DNA from: Marisediminicola antarctica
GTDB taxonomy: Bacteria > Actinomycetota > Actinomycetes > Actinomycetales > Microbacteriaceae
Assembly (NCBI RefSeq): GCF_009930795.1
Contig: NZ_CP017146.1
Span: 2,108,001 to 2,172,000, forward strand
Length of the DNA: 64,000 nt
Direction of reading: 5' to 3'
Position numbers and translations under genes: made by a program. The notes under the pieces were generated by a model. The model searched no databases and was not told the DNA's origin. It saw only the letters and a program-made list of their open reading frames with translations. Each line of letters opens with the position of its first letter. The stretch's first letter is position 1. Shown here in pieces: positions 45,347 to 54,613 of the stretch.

Positions 45347-47302
45347 ATGACGCTCCTCGAGAACATCCGCGGTCCTCGCGACCTCGATTCGCTATCTCCG
45401 GCGCAGCTTGTCGAGCTTGCCGCGGAAATCCGGACATTCCTGGTCGGGGAGGTGTCGAAGACGGGGGGCCATCTGGGCCCGAACCTCGGTGTCGTCGAGC
45501 TCACGCTCGCGATCCACCGGGTATTCGATTCGCCGAAGGACCCAATCGTCTTCGACACCGGGCACCAGTCGTACGTGCACAAGCTGCTCACCGGCCGACA
45601 GGACTTCAGTCGCCTGCGCGAGCGCGGTGGACTCGCCGGCTACCCGCAGCGCTCCGAATCAGTGCACGACGTCGTGGAGAGCTCGCACGCGTCGAGTTCG
45701 CTGTCCTGGGCGGACGGGATCTCCCGCTCGTTCACGATGACGGGGCAGGACGACCGGTACGTGGTCGCGATCGTGGGGGATGGCGCCCTCACCGGCGGCA
45801 TGACGTGGGAGGCGCTCAACAACATCAGCGACGACAACAAGCGCAAGCTCGTTATCGTCGTCAACGACAACGGCCGCTCCTACGCCCCCACGATCGGCGG
45901 GATGGCCCGGTTCCTGAATACGGTGCGCACCAGGAGGTCGTACCGCGACCTGTACCTCTCCAGCCGCAGCCTGTTCGACCGGTTCGGCGCACCCGGGCAG
46001 GCGCTCTACCGCGGTGTGCGCGGCGGGCTTCACGGCTTCCTCTCGCGGTTCAGCAACAACGAGGCGCTGTACTCCAACCTCGACATCAAGTACATCGGGC
46101 CGATCCACGGCCACGACATCGCCGCGCTCCGGGAGGCTCTCGAGCAGGCGAAGAACTACGACGGCCCGGTGATCGTGCACGCCATAACCCAGAAGGGGCA
46201 CGGCTACCAGCCCGCACGCCAGGACGACGCCGACCAGTTCCACGCCGTCGGCCAGATCGACCCGGAGACGGGCGAGCCGATCGGTGCCCCGGGCAAGGCA
46301 TCCTGGACCTCAGTGTTTTCGGACGAGATCGTGAAGCTCGCCGACAAGAACGACACGATCGTGGGGATCACCGCCGCAATGCTGCGCCCGACCGGCCTGC
46401 ACAAGTTCGCCCAGAAGTACCCGGACCGGGTGCTCGATGTCGGCATCGCGGAACAGCATGCGGTGACCTCGGCGGCCGGGATGGCCTTCGGCGGGCTGCA
46501 CCCCGTCGTCGCCCTTTACGCGACGTTCATCAACCGCGCATTCGATCAGGTGCTCATGGATGTCGCCCTGCACAAGGCAGGCGTCACGTTCGTACTCGAC
46601 CGGGCCGGCGTCACCGGCCCCGACGGGCCCAGCCACCATGGCATGTGGGACCTCGCGATCCTGCAGGTCATCCCCGGCATCCGCCTGAGCGCCCCACGGG
46701 ACGCGACGAGGTTGCGCGAGGTGCTTGGCGAGGCGGTCGCCGTGAGCGACGGTCCCACCGTGGTGCGGTTCTCCAAGGGCGATGTCGGCACCGAGTTCAA
46801 CGCCGTCAGGCGCCTCGACGACGGCGTCGACGTGCTCCGCGATGCGCCCCACAAGGATGTCCTGATTGTCACCGTCGGCCCGATGGCCGACCTCGGACTG
46901 CAGGTCGCCGAGCGGCTCGCCGCGCAGGGCATCGGCGCCACCGTCGTCGATCCGCGCTGGGTGGTTCCGGTTCCGAAGAGCATCATCGCCCTCGCGGCCG
47001 AGCACCGCATCGTCATCTCGATCGAGGACGGCATCCGTGTCGGGGGAGTGGGCACCCGCATCCGCCAGGACCTGCGCGCCGCCGGCGTCGACACCGCGGT
47101 GACCGAGCTCGGCCTGCCCGACCAGTTCATCGATCACGCCTCGCGCGCCCAGATCCTCGAACAGGTCGGCCTGACCCCTCAGCAGATCGCGCGAGATGTC
47201 GTCGCACAGGTGCTCGGGAGCAAGATCCCCGTCGCACGGCCCCTGCCCGAGGACGCCGCGGACGCCAGACGGCTGAATCCCTCGGCGCTGCAGAACGACT
47301 GA
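45347..47302 (+). CDS. dxs: 1-deoxy-D-xylulose-5-phosphate synthase
   Basis: This 651-residue thiamine-diphosphate enzyme condenses pyruvate and glyceraldehyde 3-phosphate, the first step of the non-mevalonate isoprenoid pathway. The cofactor motif VGDGALTGGMTWEALNN, the catalytic glutamate in IAEQHAVTSAAG and DRAGVTGPDGPSHHG are all present. Start ATG 45347 with a probable leaderless promoter. Isoprenoid precursors feed menaquinone, carotenoid and polyprenyl-phosphate synthesis. Confidence 0.96.
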   Translation: MTLLENIRGPRDLDSLSPAQLVELAAEIRTFLVGEVSKTGGHLGPNLGVVELTLAIHRVFDSPKDPIVFDTGHQSYVHKLLTGRQDFSRLRERGGLAGYPQRSESVHDVVESSHASSSLSWADGISRSFTMTGQDDRYVVAIVGDGALTGGMTWEALNNISDDNKRKLVIVVNDNGRSYAPTIGGMARFLNTVRTRRSYRDLYLSSRSLFDRFGAPGQALYRGVRGGLHGFLSRFSNNEALYSNLDIKYIGPIHGHDIAALREALEQAKNYDGPVIVHAITQKGHGYQPARQDDADQFHAVGQIDPETGEPIGAPGKASWTSVFSDEIVKLADKNDTIVGITAAMLRPTGLHKFAQKYPDRVLDVGIAEQHAVTSAAGMAFGGLHPVVALYATFINRAFDQVLMDVALHKAGVTFVLDRAGVTGPDGPSHHGMWDLAILQVIPGIRLSAPRDATRLREVLGEAVAVSDGPTVVRFSKGDVGTEFNAVRRLDDGVDVLRDAPHKDVLIVTVGPMADLGLQVAERLAAQGIGATVVDPRWVVPVPKSIIALAAEHRIVISIEDGIRVGGVGTRIRQDLRAAGVDTAVTELGLPDQFIDHASRAQILEQVGLTPQQIARDVVAQVLGSKIPVARPLPEDAADARRLNPSALQND

Positions 47303-47345
47303 GAAGCGCCTCGGCACCCTCCTGAGCTGCGGCGGGCCCCGCGAA

Positions 47346-47391
47346 AAGAGCCCCACCCACCCAGCCTGACGGCGGGGCGGGCGGGGCTCTT
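47346..47391. terminator. Bidirectional terminator between dxs and fadB
   Basis: AAGAGCCCC (47346-47354) pairs with GGGGCTCTT (47383-47391), with G/C-rich complementarity inside. A TTTT run follows on the minus strand. Confidence 0.78.
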
Positions 47392-47404
47392 CTGAGTTTC
47401 CGGG

Positions 47405-49534
47405 CTACTCCATGCCGCGGATCGACGGCGTGTGGAAGGTGCCGCCGAAGACCCGTTCCGACGCACCGACGCGGTCGAGGTACGGGGTTGCGCCGCCCAT
47501 CTGGAACGGCCAGCCTGCTCCGAGGATAAGGCAGAGGTCGATGTCCTCCGGGGCCTCGACAACGCCGTCCTCGAGCATCCGGTGGATCTCGTCGGCGAGG
47601 CCGTCCTCGACCCGGCGAAGGATCTCCTCGCCCGTCATCGGCGACTTGCCGCCCTTCACGATCGAGACGGCCTTCTTGTCGAAGCCCTTGACCTTGCCCT
47701 TGGCGTCACGCTCGAAGATCTGCCCGTGCTCCGCGAGGTCGTGCAGGTTCTTGCTCTCGAAGAACCGGTCGGGGAACGCGGCGTGGTGGGTGTCGAGCAC
47801 GTGCGCGCCGACCTTGAGCCCGACAAGTTCGAGCAGTTCGAACGGCGTCATCGGCAGGCCGAACGGCGCGATCGACTTGTCGACGACCTCGAAGGGCGTA
47901 CCGGTGTCGACCGCGTGCATCGCCTCGCCGAGGAGCTTGGCGAGGATGCGGTTGACGACGAATCCGGGGGTGTCAGTGGTGATGACGGCGTTCTTGTACA
48001 GCTTCGCCGCTGTGACCATCGCCGTGCTGAGAGTCGCGTCGTCGGTCGACGGAGCCCTGACGACCTCGACGAGCGGCATGACCGCGACGGGGTTGAAGAA
48101 GTGGAAGCCGACGAGGCGTTCCGGGTGGGCGAGCTTCGCGCCGATCTGCTCGACCGACAGCGACGACGTGTTCGTGGCCAGCACCGCGGTGTCGGACACG
48201 TGCTTCTCGATCTCCGCGAAGACGTCCTGCTTGACGCCGAGCTCCTCGAAGACCGCCTCAATGATCCAGTCGGCGTCGGCGAAGTCGGCCTTGTCGGTGG
48301 TGCCGGTCACGAGTGCCTTCAGCCGGTTCGACTCGTCACCGTTGATCTTTCCCTTTTTCTCGAGCGTGTCGATCTCGCCGCGGATGTAGTCCACCCCCTT
48401 GTCCACCCGGGCCTGGTCGAGGTCGGTGATCACGACGGGCACCTTGAGCCGGCGCACGAACAGCAGTGCGAACTGGCTGGCCATCAGGCCGGCGCCGACG
48501 ACGCCGACCTTGGTGACCGGCTTCGCGAGCGCCTTGTCAGGCGCACCCGCTGGCCGCTTCGCGCGCTTCTGCACGAGGTTGAAGGCGTAGATGCTCGCCC
48601 GGAACTGGTCACCGGAGATCAGCTCGGACAGCGCCTCGTCCTCTGCTGCGAAGCCGGTGGCCCTATCGGTGTTCTTGGCGGCCTTGATGAGATCGAGCGC
48701 CTTGTACGGCGACTGGGCGACCGTTCCGATGCGGCTCTCCAGCATCTTGCGCGCGATCCCGACAGCCGCATCCCACTTCACGGCGCGTTCGAGCTTGCCG
48801 GGCACGTTCGGGCGCTTCACGACGACCGAGCCCGAGATCACTCCATCTGCGAACTTCAGCGAGTCCTCGAGGAAGTTCGCCGAGTCGAAGATCGCATCGG
48901 CGATTCCGAGTTCGAACGCCTCCTGGCCCTTCAGGGTGCGATTGTTCTTGAGGGGGTTCTCGATGATGACCTTGAGGGCGTTCTCGATGCCGATGAGGTT
49001 CGGCAGGATCCACGCTCCACCCCAGCCGGGGATGATTCCGAGGAACACCTCGGGGAGGGCCACGGCGGGGACGCCGCGGTCGATGGTGCGGTAGTTCGCG
49101 TTGAGGGCGACCTCGAGGCCGCCACCGAGCGCGAGCCCGTTGATGAACACGAAGGTGGGCACTCCGAGATCGTCGAGCTTGCCGAGAACCTCATGGCCGA
49201 GCTGGGCGAGCTGCTTCGCGACCGCGGTGCTCGGGATCTCGCTCACCTTGCTGAGGTCGGCGCCCGCAGCGAGGATGAACGGCTTCCCCGTGATGGCGAC
49301 GCCAGCGATCTCGCCGTTCGCGCCGCGGTCCCGCTGGGCGTCGAGAACGGAGCCGAGCTCCATGAGCGTCACGGGGCCGAGCGTGTTCGGCCTGGTGTGG
49401 TCGCGGTCGTTGTCGAGCGTGATGAGGGCGATGGTGGCCCCACTGGGAAGCCGAACGTCGCGCACGTACGAGTGCGTCACGACTTCGTCGCCGGACAGGG
49501 CGGTGAGGTCTCCGTATGCGGTGGCGATGGTCAT
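47405..49534 (-). CDS. fadB: Fatty-acid beta-oxidation multifunctional protein (enoyl-CoA hydratase / 3-hydroxyacyl-CoA dehydrogenase)
   Basis: This 709-residue protein combines an N-terminal crotonase domain and C-terminal 3-hydroxyacyl-CoA dehydrogenase domains. Both hydratase glutamates are kept: GLALGGGLEVALN and PEVFLGIIPGWGG. The NAD-binding motif is VGVVGAGLMASQFALL, in which Ala replaces the usual second Gly. The dehydrogenase His-Glu pair is in GFHFFNPVAVMPLVEVV. Its start codon immediately follows the fadA stop with no gap. The pair catalyses the last three steps of each beta-oxidation round. Confidence 0.94.
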   Translation of the reverse strand: MTIATAYGDLTALSGDEVVTHSYVRDVRLPSGATIALITLDNDRDHTRPNTLGPVTLMELGSVLDAQRDRGANGEIAGVAITGKPFILAAGADLSKVSEIPSTAVAKQLAQLGHEVLGKLDDLGVPTFVFINGLALGGGLEVALNANYRTIDRGVPAVALPEVFLGIIPGWGGAWILPNLIGIENALKVIIENPLKNNRTLKGQEAFELGIADAIFDSANFLEDSLKFADGVISGSVVVKRPNVPGKLERAVKWDAAVGIARKMLESRIGTVAQSPYKALDLIKAAKNTDRATGFAAEDEALSELISGDQFRASIYAFNLVQKRAKRPAGAPDKALAKPVTKVGVVGAGLMASQFALLFVRRLKVPVVITDLDQARVDKGVDYIRGEIDTLEKKGKINGDESNRLKALVTGTTDKADFADADWIIEAVFEELGVKQDVFAEIEKHVSDTAVLATNTSSLSVEQIGAKLAHPERLVGFHFFNPVAVMPLVEVVRAPSTDDATLSTAMVTAAKLYKNAVITTDTPGFVVNRILAKLLGEAMHAVDTGTPFEVVDKSIAPFGLPMTPFELLELVGLKVGAHVLDTHHAAFPDRFFESKNLHDLAEHGQIFERDAKGKVKGFDKKAVSIVKGGKSPMTGEEILRRVEDGLADEIHRMLEDGVVEAPEDIDLCLILGAGWPFQMGGATPYLDRVGASERVFGGTFHTPSIRGME

Positions 49535-50749
49535 CTACTTTGCCTTCCGTGCGTTGCGCTTGCCGGTGTAGTGCGGGTTCTCCCAGATGACGGATCCGCC
49601 CTGGCCGAGGCCGATGCACATCGCGGTGAGCCCGTAGCGCACCTCGGGGTGCTCGGCGAACTGCGCCGCAAGCTGGATCATCAGGCGCACGCCGGATGAG
49701 GCGAGCGGGTGCCCGACGGCGATCGCGCCGCCCCACTGGTTGACCCGGGGGTCCTCGTCGTCGATGCCGAAGTGGTCCAGGAGCGACAGCACCTGAATCG
49801 CGAAGGCCTCGTTGAGTTCGAACAGTCCGATGTCGTTGATCGTGAGTCCCGCCTTGCGGAGGGCCTTCTCGGTTGAGGGGACCGGTCCGATGCCCATGAT
49901 CTCGGGCTCGACGCCAGCGAAGGCGAAGCTCACGAGCCGCATCTTCGGGGCCAGGCCGAGTTCCTTCGCCGCGTCGGCGCTCGCGATGAGGCTCGCGGTC
50001 GCCCCGTCGTTGAGTCCGGACGAGTTGCCTGCGGTCACGCGTCCGTGCGGACGGAACGGCGTGCGCAGGGTGGCGAGGCCCTCGAGCGTCGTCTCGGGGC
50101 GCGGGGCCTCGTCGACTGTGGCCAGACCCCAGCCGTTCGCGCTGCGGGTCGCGACGGGGATGAGGTCGGGCTGGATCTTGCCGTCCAGGTAGGCCTGGGC
50201 GGTCTTCTGCTGGCTCCCAAGAGCGAACCGGTCGGCGCGCTCCTTGGTCAGGTGCGGGAAGCGGTCGTGAATGCGCTCCGCCGTGTTGCCCATGTTGAGT
50301 GCCTCGGCGTTCACGAGCTTCTCCGACTGGAACCTGGGGTTCGGGTCTACGCCCGAGCCCATCGGGTGCCGACCCATGTGCTCGACTCCGCCGGCGATAG
50401 CGAGGTCATAGGCGCCGAAAGCGATCCCGCCTGCGGTCGCGGTCACCGCGGTCATTGCCCCGGCGCACATCCGGTCGATGGCGTAGCCGGGCACCGAGCG
50501 GGGCAGGCCCGCGAGGATGGATGCCGTGCGGCCGAGGGTGAGGCCCTGGTCGCCGGTCTGGGTGGTCGCGGCGATGGCGACCTCGTCAATCCGGTCTTTC
50601 GGAACGTTCGGGTTGCGCTCGAGCAGCCCGATGATGGCCTTGACGACGAGGTCGTCGGCCCTCGTCTGCCAGTACATTCCCTTTTCGCCAGCTCGACCGA
50701 ACGGGGTTCGCACCCCGTCGACAAACACGACTTCAGCTCTCTCGGCCAC
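49535..50749 (-). CDS. fadA: Acetyl-CoA acyltransferase (thiolase)
   Basis: This 404-residue thiolase cleaves 3-ketoacyl-CoA. The nucleophile cysteine is in IDRMCAGAMTA near residue 94. The other active-site motifs are NEAFAIQ, GHPLASSG and the second catalytic cysteine in AMCIGLGQGG. It starts at GTG 50749 with GGAGG 5 nt upstream and is directly followed by fadB, matching the usual fadAB order. Confidence 0.95.
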   Translation of the reverse strand: MAERAEVVFVDGVRTPFGRAGEKGMYWQTRADDLVVKAIIGLLERNPNVPKDRIDEVAIAATTQTGDQGLTLGRTASILAGLPRSVPGYAIDRMCAGAMTAVTATAGGIAFGAYDLAIAGGVEHMGRHPMGSGVDPNPRFQSEKLVNAEALNMGNTAERIHDRFPHLTKERADRFALGSQQKTAQAYLDGKIQPDLIPVATRSANGWGLATVDEAPRPETTLEGLATLRTPFRPHGRVTAGNSSGLNDGATASLIASADAAKELGLAPKMRLVSFAFAGVEPEIMGIGPVPSTEKALRKAGLTINDIGLFELNEAFAIQVLSLLDHFGIDDEDPRVNQWGGAIAVGHPLASSGVRLMIQLAAQFAEHPEVRYGLTAMCIGLGQGGSVIWENPHYTGKRNARKAK

Positions 50750-50824
50750 AATGCCTCCAACTCAGGTACGGATGTTTACGAGCGTAGGCGGGGCGAAAAC
50801 GCCAGAAGAATCCTTTGATTGTTC

Positions 50825-52081
50825 CTACGACTCGCCGTGCCCGGGTTCGACGCTGATTTGGACAGCATCCACAAAGGCATTGAGGATTACCTGTGCGGTT
50901 GCGTCAATCTGCCACTGTCGTACGCCGAGTTCGCGCATGGCCACCTGCAGCGCGGCCAGTTCCAGCGACGCGGGCGGCGACCACGCGAGCCGGCGCAGCG
51001 TCTCGGGCAGGAGCAGGTTCTCGACGGGAACGTCGAGCAGCACCGACACCTCGGCGATTGCGGCCTTGGAAATCTTCAGGCGCTTGTCGGCAGGGGGATT
51101 GCGATCCGACCAGACTCGCGCTGGCGGCACGGCGTCGCTGGCAACGTGGAGGGGCGGCAGGTCGTCGGACGCCTTTCCGGCTTCGATCGCCTCCCACCAC
51201 CGGCCGAGTTCGGAGCGGCTGGCCCTACCGTTGAACTCGCGGAGCGCGGCGAGGTCGCGCTTGGACTCCGGCAGGCTTCGGGCCGCCGAGACGAGAGAGG
51301 AATCCGGTACGAGCCGCCCAGGCGAGGTGTCGATTTCGCGGGCGAAGGCGTCCCGTGCCAGCCAGAGTTCCCGGGCGACGGCGAGGTTGCGCGCGCCGCG
51401 CACGGTGCTGAGCCCGGTGAGCCGGCGCCAGGCATCCGTCTTCACGGGCTTCACCTCGCGGGCGAGTACCGCGGCGAACTCCTGCTCCGCGATTCCTGTC
51501 TTGCGCTGCTCCTGCAGCACGCGCCCCATGGCGTCGCGCAGGTCGACGAGCAGTTCCACGTCGAGAGCCGCGTAGACCAGCCACGACTGGGGGAGCGGTC
51601 TGGTCGACCAGTCAGCCGCCGAGTGCTCTTTGGCGAGGTGGATGCCGAGGAGGCTCTCCACCACGGTTCCGAGCCCGACACGGGGAAGCCCGGCGAGTCG
51701 CGCGCCCAGTTCGGTGTCGAAGATCACGGTCGGGTCGAGGCCGACCTCTCGCAGGCAGGCGAGGTCTTGGCTGGCGGCGTGCAGCACCCATTCGTCCTCG
51801 TGGATCGCGGCTCCGAGCTCCTCGAAGGAGCCAATCGCCGGGGGGTCGAAGAGGAAGATCCCGGCGCCGCGCCGGAACACCTGGATCAGGTAGGCGCGCT
51901 GGGAGTAGCGGAATCCGGATGCGCGCTCCGCGTCGATGGCGATGGGCCCGTGCCCGGCCGCGATGGTCTCGACGGCGGCGAGGTACTCCTCGCGGGTGTC
52001 GATCACGCTCATGAGGGCGTGCGGATCGGGCACGTCTTCCTCGGCAGGGGACGGCGGTGTGTTCTGAGCGGCGTTACTCAC
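50825..52081 (-). CDS. rnd: Ribonuclease D (DEDD exonuclease with HRDC domain)
   Basis: This 418-residue 3'-5' exoribonuclease has DEDD motifs: IAIDAERASGFRYSQRAYL (Asp/Glu), the middle FDTELGARLAGL and YAALDVELLVDL. HRDC-type RNA/DNA-binding helices follow. It takes part in tRNA 3' maturation and RNA turnover. It starts at GTG 52081, 8 nt inside the DUF3000 gene, so the two are coupled. Confidence 0.93.
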   Translation of the reverse strand: MSNAAQNTPPSPAEEDVPDPHALMSVIDTREEYLAAVETIAAGHGPIAIDAERASGFRYSQRAYLIQVFRRGAGIFLFDPPAIGSFEELGAAIHEDEWVLHAASQDLACLREVGLDPTVIFDTELGARLAGLPRVGLGTVVESLLGIHLAKEHSAADWSTRPLPQSWLVYAALDVELLVDLRDAMGRVLQEQRKTGIAEQEFAAVLAREVKPVKTDAWRRLTGLSTVRGARNLAVARELWLARDAFAREIDTSPGRLVPDSSLVSAARSLPESKRDLAALREFNGRASRSELGRWWEAIEAGKASDDLPPLHVASDAVPPARVWSDRNPPADKRLKISKAAIAEVSVLLDVPVENLLLPETLRRLAWSPPASLELAALQVAMRELGVRQWQIDATAQVILNAFVDAVQISVEPGHGES

Positions 52082-52670
52082 GCCCTGCTCGACGTGACGA
52101 CAACATGGTCACTCCTTCAATGCGCGGCGGAAGGCCCGCCAACATGCACATTAGCTCCCCCCAGCCTTCCACATGAGCGGCGATGTCGGTTCCCTGTGGT
52201 GTCCACGAGGCACGCAATTCGATCTGGGCCCCGTCTCCCTGTTCGGCGAGCTCGCCGTATCCGGTCGACAAGATCTTCGTGGCGGTGCCGGAAAGCGAGT
52301 GATACCGGGCCCCCCTGGCCGCGAGTGCGTCGACAAGCCACGACCAGGCGACGTCCGCGACGAACGGATCGACGCCCATGTCGGTCTCGAGTGGCGCCTG
52401 CGCAAAGCAGACGATTCGGAACTCTCCGTCCCAGCCCTGCTGGCCCTCGGGGTCGTGCAGCAGGATGAACCGTCCGGTGCCCAGATCCGAGTCACCCTCG
52501 TGTCGCGCCGGGGTGACATCGGCGGCGAGCGCGACCGTGAACGGGGCAAGACCCGATGGTGCCGTTATCTCGGTGATTGCCAGCTCTTTTCGGGGCGCCG
52601 ACCCGCGGATCGACTCGAGCGCCGAGGCGAACGCGGGTGGGGCCGAGGCTCCGGAGACTGTTTCGGGCAC
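52074..52670 (-). CDS. DUF3000 family protein
   Basis: This 198-residue actinobacterial protein has the core WDGEFRIVCFAQAPLETDMG and VDPFVADVAWSWLVDAL. It routinely precedes rnd; no function is known. It starts at GTG 52670. TAATCT (52677-52682, minus strand) lies 6 nt upstream and overlaps the -10 of the divergent hydrolase gene. Confidence 0.88.
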   Translation of the reverse strand: MPETVSGASAPPAFASALESIRGSAPRKELAITEITAPSGLAPFTVALAADVTPARHEGDSDLGTGRFILLHDPEGQQGWDGEFRIVCFAQAPLETDMGVDPFVADVAWSWLVDALAARGARYHSLSGTATKILSTGYGELAEQGDGAQIELRASWTPQGTDIAAHVEGWGELMCMLAGLPPRIEGVTMLSSRRAGRE

Positions 52671-52676
52671 GAGTGA

Positions 52677-52686
52677 AGATTAGAGT
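52677..52686. promoter_or_regulatory. Overlapping divergent leaderless -10 elements (DUF3000 and hydrolase)
   Basis: The 10-bp sequence AGATTAGAGT holds TAATCT on the minus strand (52677-52682) and TAGAGT on the plus strand (52681-52686), sharing two bases. Each is exactly 6 nt from its start codon (52670 minus, 52693 plus). Confidence 0.55.
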
Positions 52687-52692
52687 TTGTGC

Positions 52693-53952
52693 GTGGCAGA
52701 TTCCGGAAGGCACGCCGACCGCCGGTCCCCGTGGTGGAGCATCGTGATCTTCTCGGTGTCGTCGCTCATGGCGATGGGCGGCGTCATCACCGCGCTCGTG
52801 GCGCTGCGCGTGGCTCGGCTCGTCGTGACGCCGCCGAGGAGCCGCACCGACGACGTGCCGATCCTCGAGGTGGATGCGCGGGCGCACACGGTGACTCTCG
52901 GCCGCACCGCCGACTCTGCGACGCCCGGCCGCTACGGCCTGTGGTTCTCCCGTGACTCCGGGCACGCGCGGCTCGGCGACGTCGCGGCCGAGACCGAGGG
53001 AACCGTGACACGCGAGCTCCTCGGCGTGGACTTCGGCGAGCTGCTGCCCGGCACGAGGGGCCGGTTCAGCGGGTGGTTCTTCCTGACCCCCCGTGACCTG
53101 GGCGTCGACCACGAGAGCGTGAGCCTCGTGACCACCCTCGGCCCGGCGCCCGCCTGGGTCATCCTCGCCGAGCGGGACGAGCACGGCACCGCGCGCACCG
53201 CGTGGGCGGTACTCGTGCACGGGCGCGGGGTGACCCGCTCGGAGACACTGCGCTGCGTTGGCGTGTTCCGTGAGGCGGGGTACAACTGTCTGCTCGTCTC
53301 CTGGCGCAACGACGGCGATGCGCCCGCGAGCGACGACCGCCGCTATGCCCTCGGTGCGACCGAGTGGCTCGATGTGGAGGCGGGCATCCGCTATGCCCAC
53401 GACGAGCGGGGCGCGACCGACGTCGTCCTCGTGGGGTTCTCGATGGGCGGCGCCGCGGTGCTGCAGGCCGCGGCGAACTCGGAGCTCGCGACCCTCGTGC
53501 GCGGGATCGTGCTCGAGTCGCCCGTCGTCGACTGGGCGCCCACCCTGCTCTTCCACGCTCGGGCGATGCGGGTTCCGCGGCTGGTGCAGCGCGCGGCGAT
53601 CGCCCTCCTCGGCAGTCGGAGCGCACACCGGATCACCGGGCTGCGAGCCGCAATCGACTTCCGGATGCTGGACTTCGTGCTCCGCAGCGACGAGTTGACC
53701 GCGCCAATCCTGCTGATGCACAGCGACGACGACGGCTATGTGCCGCCGACCGCGTCACGGGCGCTCGCATACGCTCGGCCTGATATCGTGACGTTCCACC
53801 GGTGGCGGGGAGCGCGGCACGCGCGCCTGTGGAACTACGACCCCGCGCGATTCACCGCTCAGATCGGCCAGTGGTTGGCTACCCTGCCGATGGGCGGGGG
53901 ACCTGCCACCTCGCATACAGGCCGCTCGCATCGTCCATCAGGAGCTGACTGA
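52693..53952 (+). CDS. Alpha/beta hydrolase with N-terminal membrane segment
   Basis: This 419-residue protein starts at GTG 52693. A hydrophobic segment near residues 18-42 (WSIVIFSVSSLMAMGGVI) anchors it or acts as a signal. The hydrolase core has VLVGFSMGGAAVL, with the serine nucleophile in GFSMGG, an Asp in HSDDDGYVPP and a His in WRGARHARLWNY, a complete triad. Substrate unknown; the fold resembles dipeptidyl or acyl hydrolases. Its 3' end overlaps the convergent reductase gene by 74 bp. Confidence 0.82.
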   Translation: MADSGRHADRRSPWWSIVIFSVSSLMAMGGVITALVALRVARLVVTPPRSRTDDVPILEVDARAHTVTLGRTADSATPGRYGLWFSRDSGHARLGDVAAETEGTVTRELLGVDFGELLPGTRGRFSGWFFLTPRDLGVDHESVSLVTTLGPAPAWVILAERDEHGTARTAWAVLVHGRGVTRSETLRCVGVFREAGYNCLLVSWRNDGDAPASDDRRYALGATEWLDVEAGIRYAHDERGATDVVLVGFSMGGAAVLQAAANSELATLVRGIVLESPVVDWAPTLLFHARAMRVPRLVQRAAIALLGSRSAHRITGLRAAIDFRMLDFVLRSDELTAPILLMHSDDDGYVPPTASRALAYARPDIVTFHRWRGARHARLWNYDPARFTAQIGQWLATLPMGGGPATSHTGRSHRPSGAD

Positions 53953-54613
53953 GCTCGAGCCGCCGATCGGCGACGCCGGCTCCACCGAAGAGGGGCAGCT
54001 GGGCGGTGGTGATGACGGGCCCAGTCGAGAGGCAGAGCTCATCGACGACGTCCGCGTCGAGCAGCTGCCCGGCGAGGCTCGGACCGCCCTCGCAGACGAT
54101 GTGGGCGAGTCCGCGTCCGCGCAGAGACTCGATGACGTCGGCGGGTGCGATGCGACCGCCGACGTCGTCGATCGCGATGATATCCGCGGCGACGCCGTCG
54201 AGCGAGGCTTCGGCCCGTGCCACCGCGGCCGCCGGGCAGATGACGAGCAGCCGGCCGGGTTCGACGTTGCCCCCTACCCTGTGCCCGTCGAGGTCACCGG
54301 TGCCGGTCAGGATGGCGAGGCGCGAGTTCTTCGGCAGGTGGTAGCCCTCCGCCCTGACGCTCGCGGCCCCGACGAGCACGACGTCGGCGAGGGAGCGGAT
54401 GGCCCGGAGGATCGTTCGGTCGGCCCTGTTCGTGAGTGAGTCGGACGTGCCATCGCCTCCAGTCGCACTCCCGTTCACGCTCGAGACGAGGTTGAGGCGC
54501 AGCCACTCGGGCCGAGGTGCGGCATACAGCGCCGCGAGAGCCTCCAGAGAGCCGTTCTCACCGAGGTCGATCCGTTCCGCGTCCGTGGCGGACGGGACCA
54601 CCCTGGTGAGCAT
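53879..54613 (-). CDS. RibD-like pyrimidine reductase family protein
   Basis: This 244-residue protein resembles the reductase half of RibD / dihydrofolate-reductase superfamily: RLNLVSSVNGSATGGDG near the N-terminus, DVVLVGAASVRAEGY, AHIVCEGGPSLAGQL and STGPVITTAQLPLFGG. It lacks a deaminase domain, so it is not a full RibD. It could be a stand-alone reductase in riboflavin or another pathway. It overlaps SufE by 1 nt (TGATG) and is the last gene of the operon with SufE and the sulfurtransferase. Confidence 0.82.
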   Translation of the reverse strand: MLTRVVPSATDAERIDLGENGSLEALAALYAAPRPEWLRLNLVSSVNGSATGGDGTSDSLTNRADRTILRAIRSLADVVLVGAASVRAEGYHLPKNSRLAILTGTGDLDGHRVGGNVEPGRLLVICPAAAVARAEASLDGVAADIIAIDDVGGRIAPADVIESLRGRGLAHIVCEGGPSLAGQLLDADVVDELCLSTGPVITTAQLPLFGGAGVADRRLELSQLLMDDASGLYARWQVPRPSAG

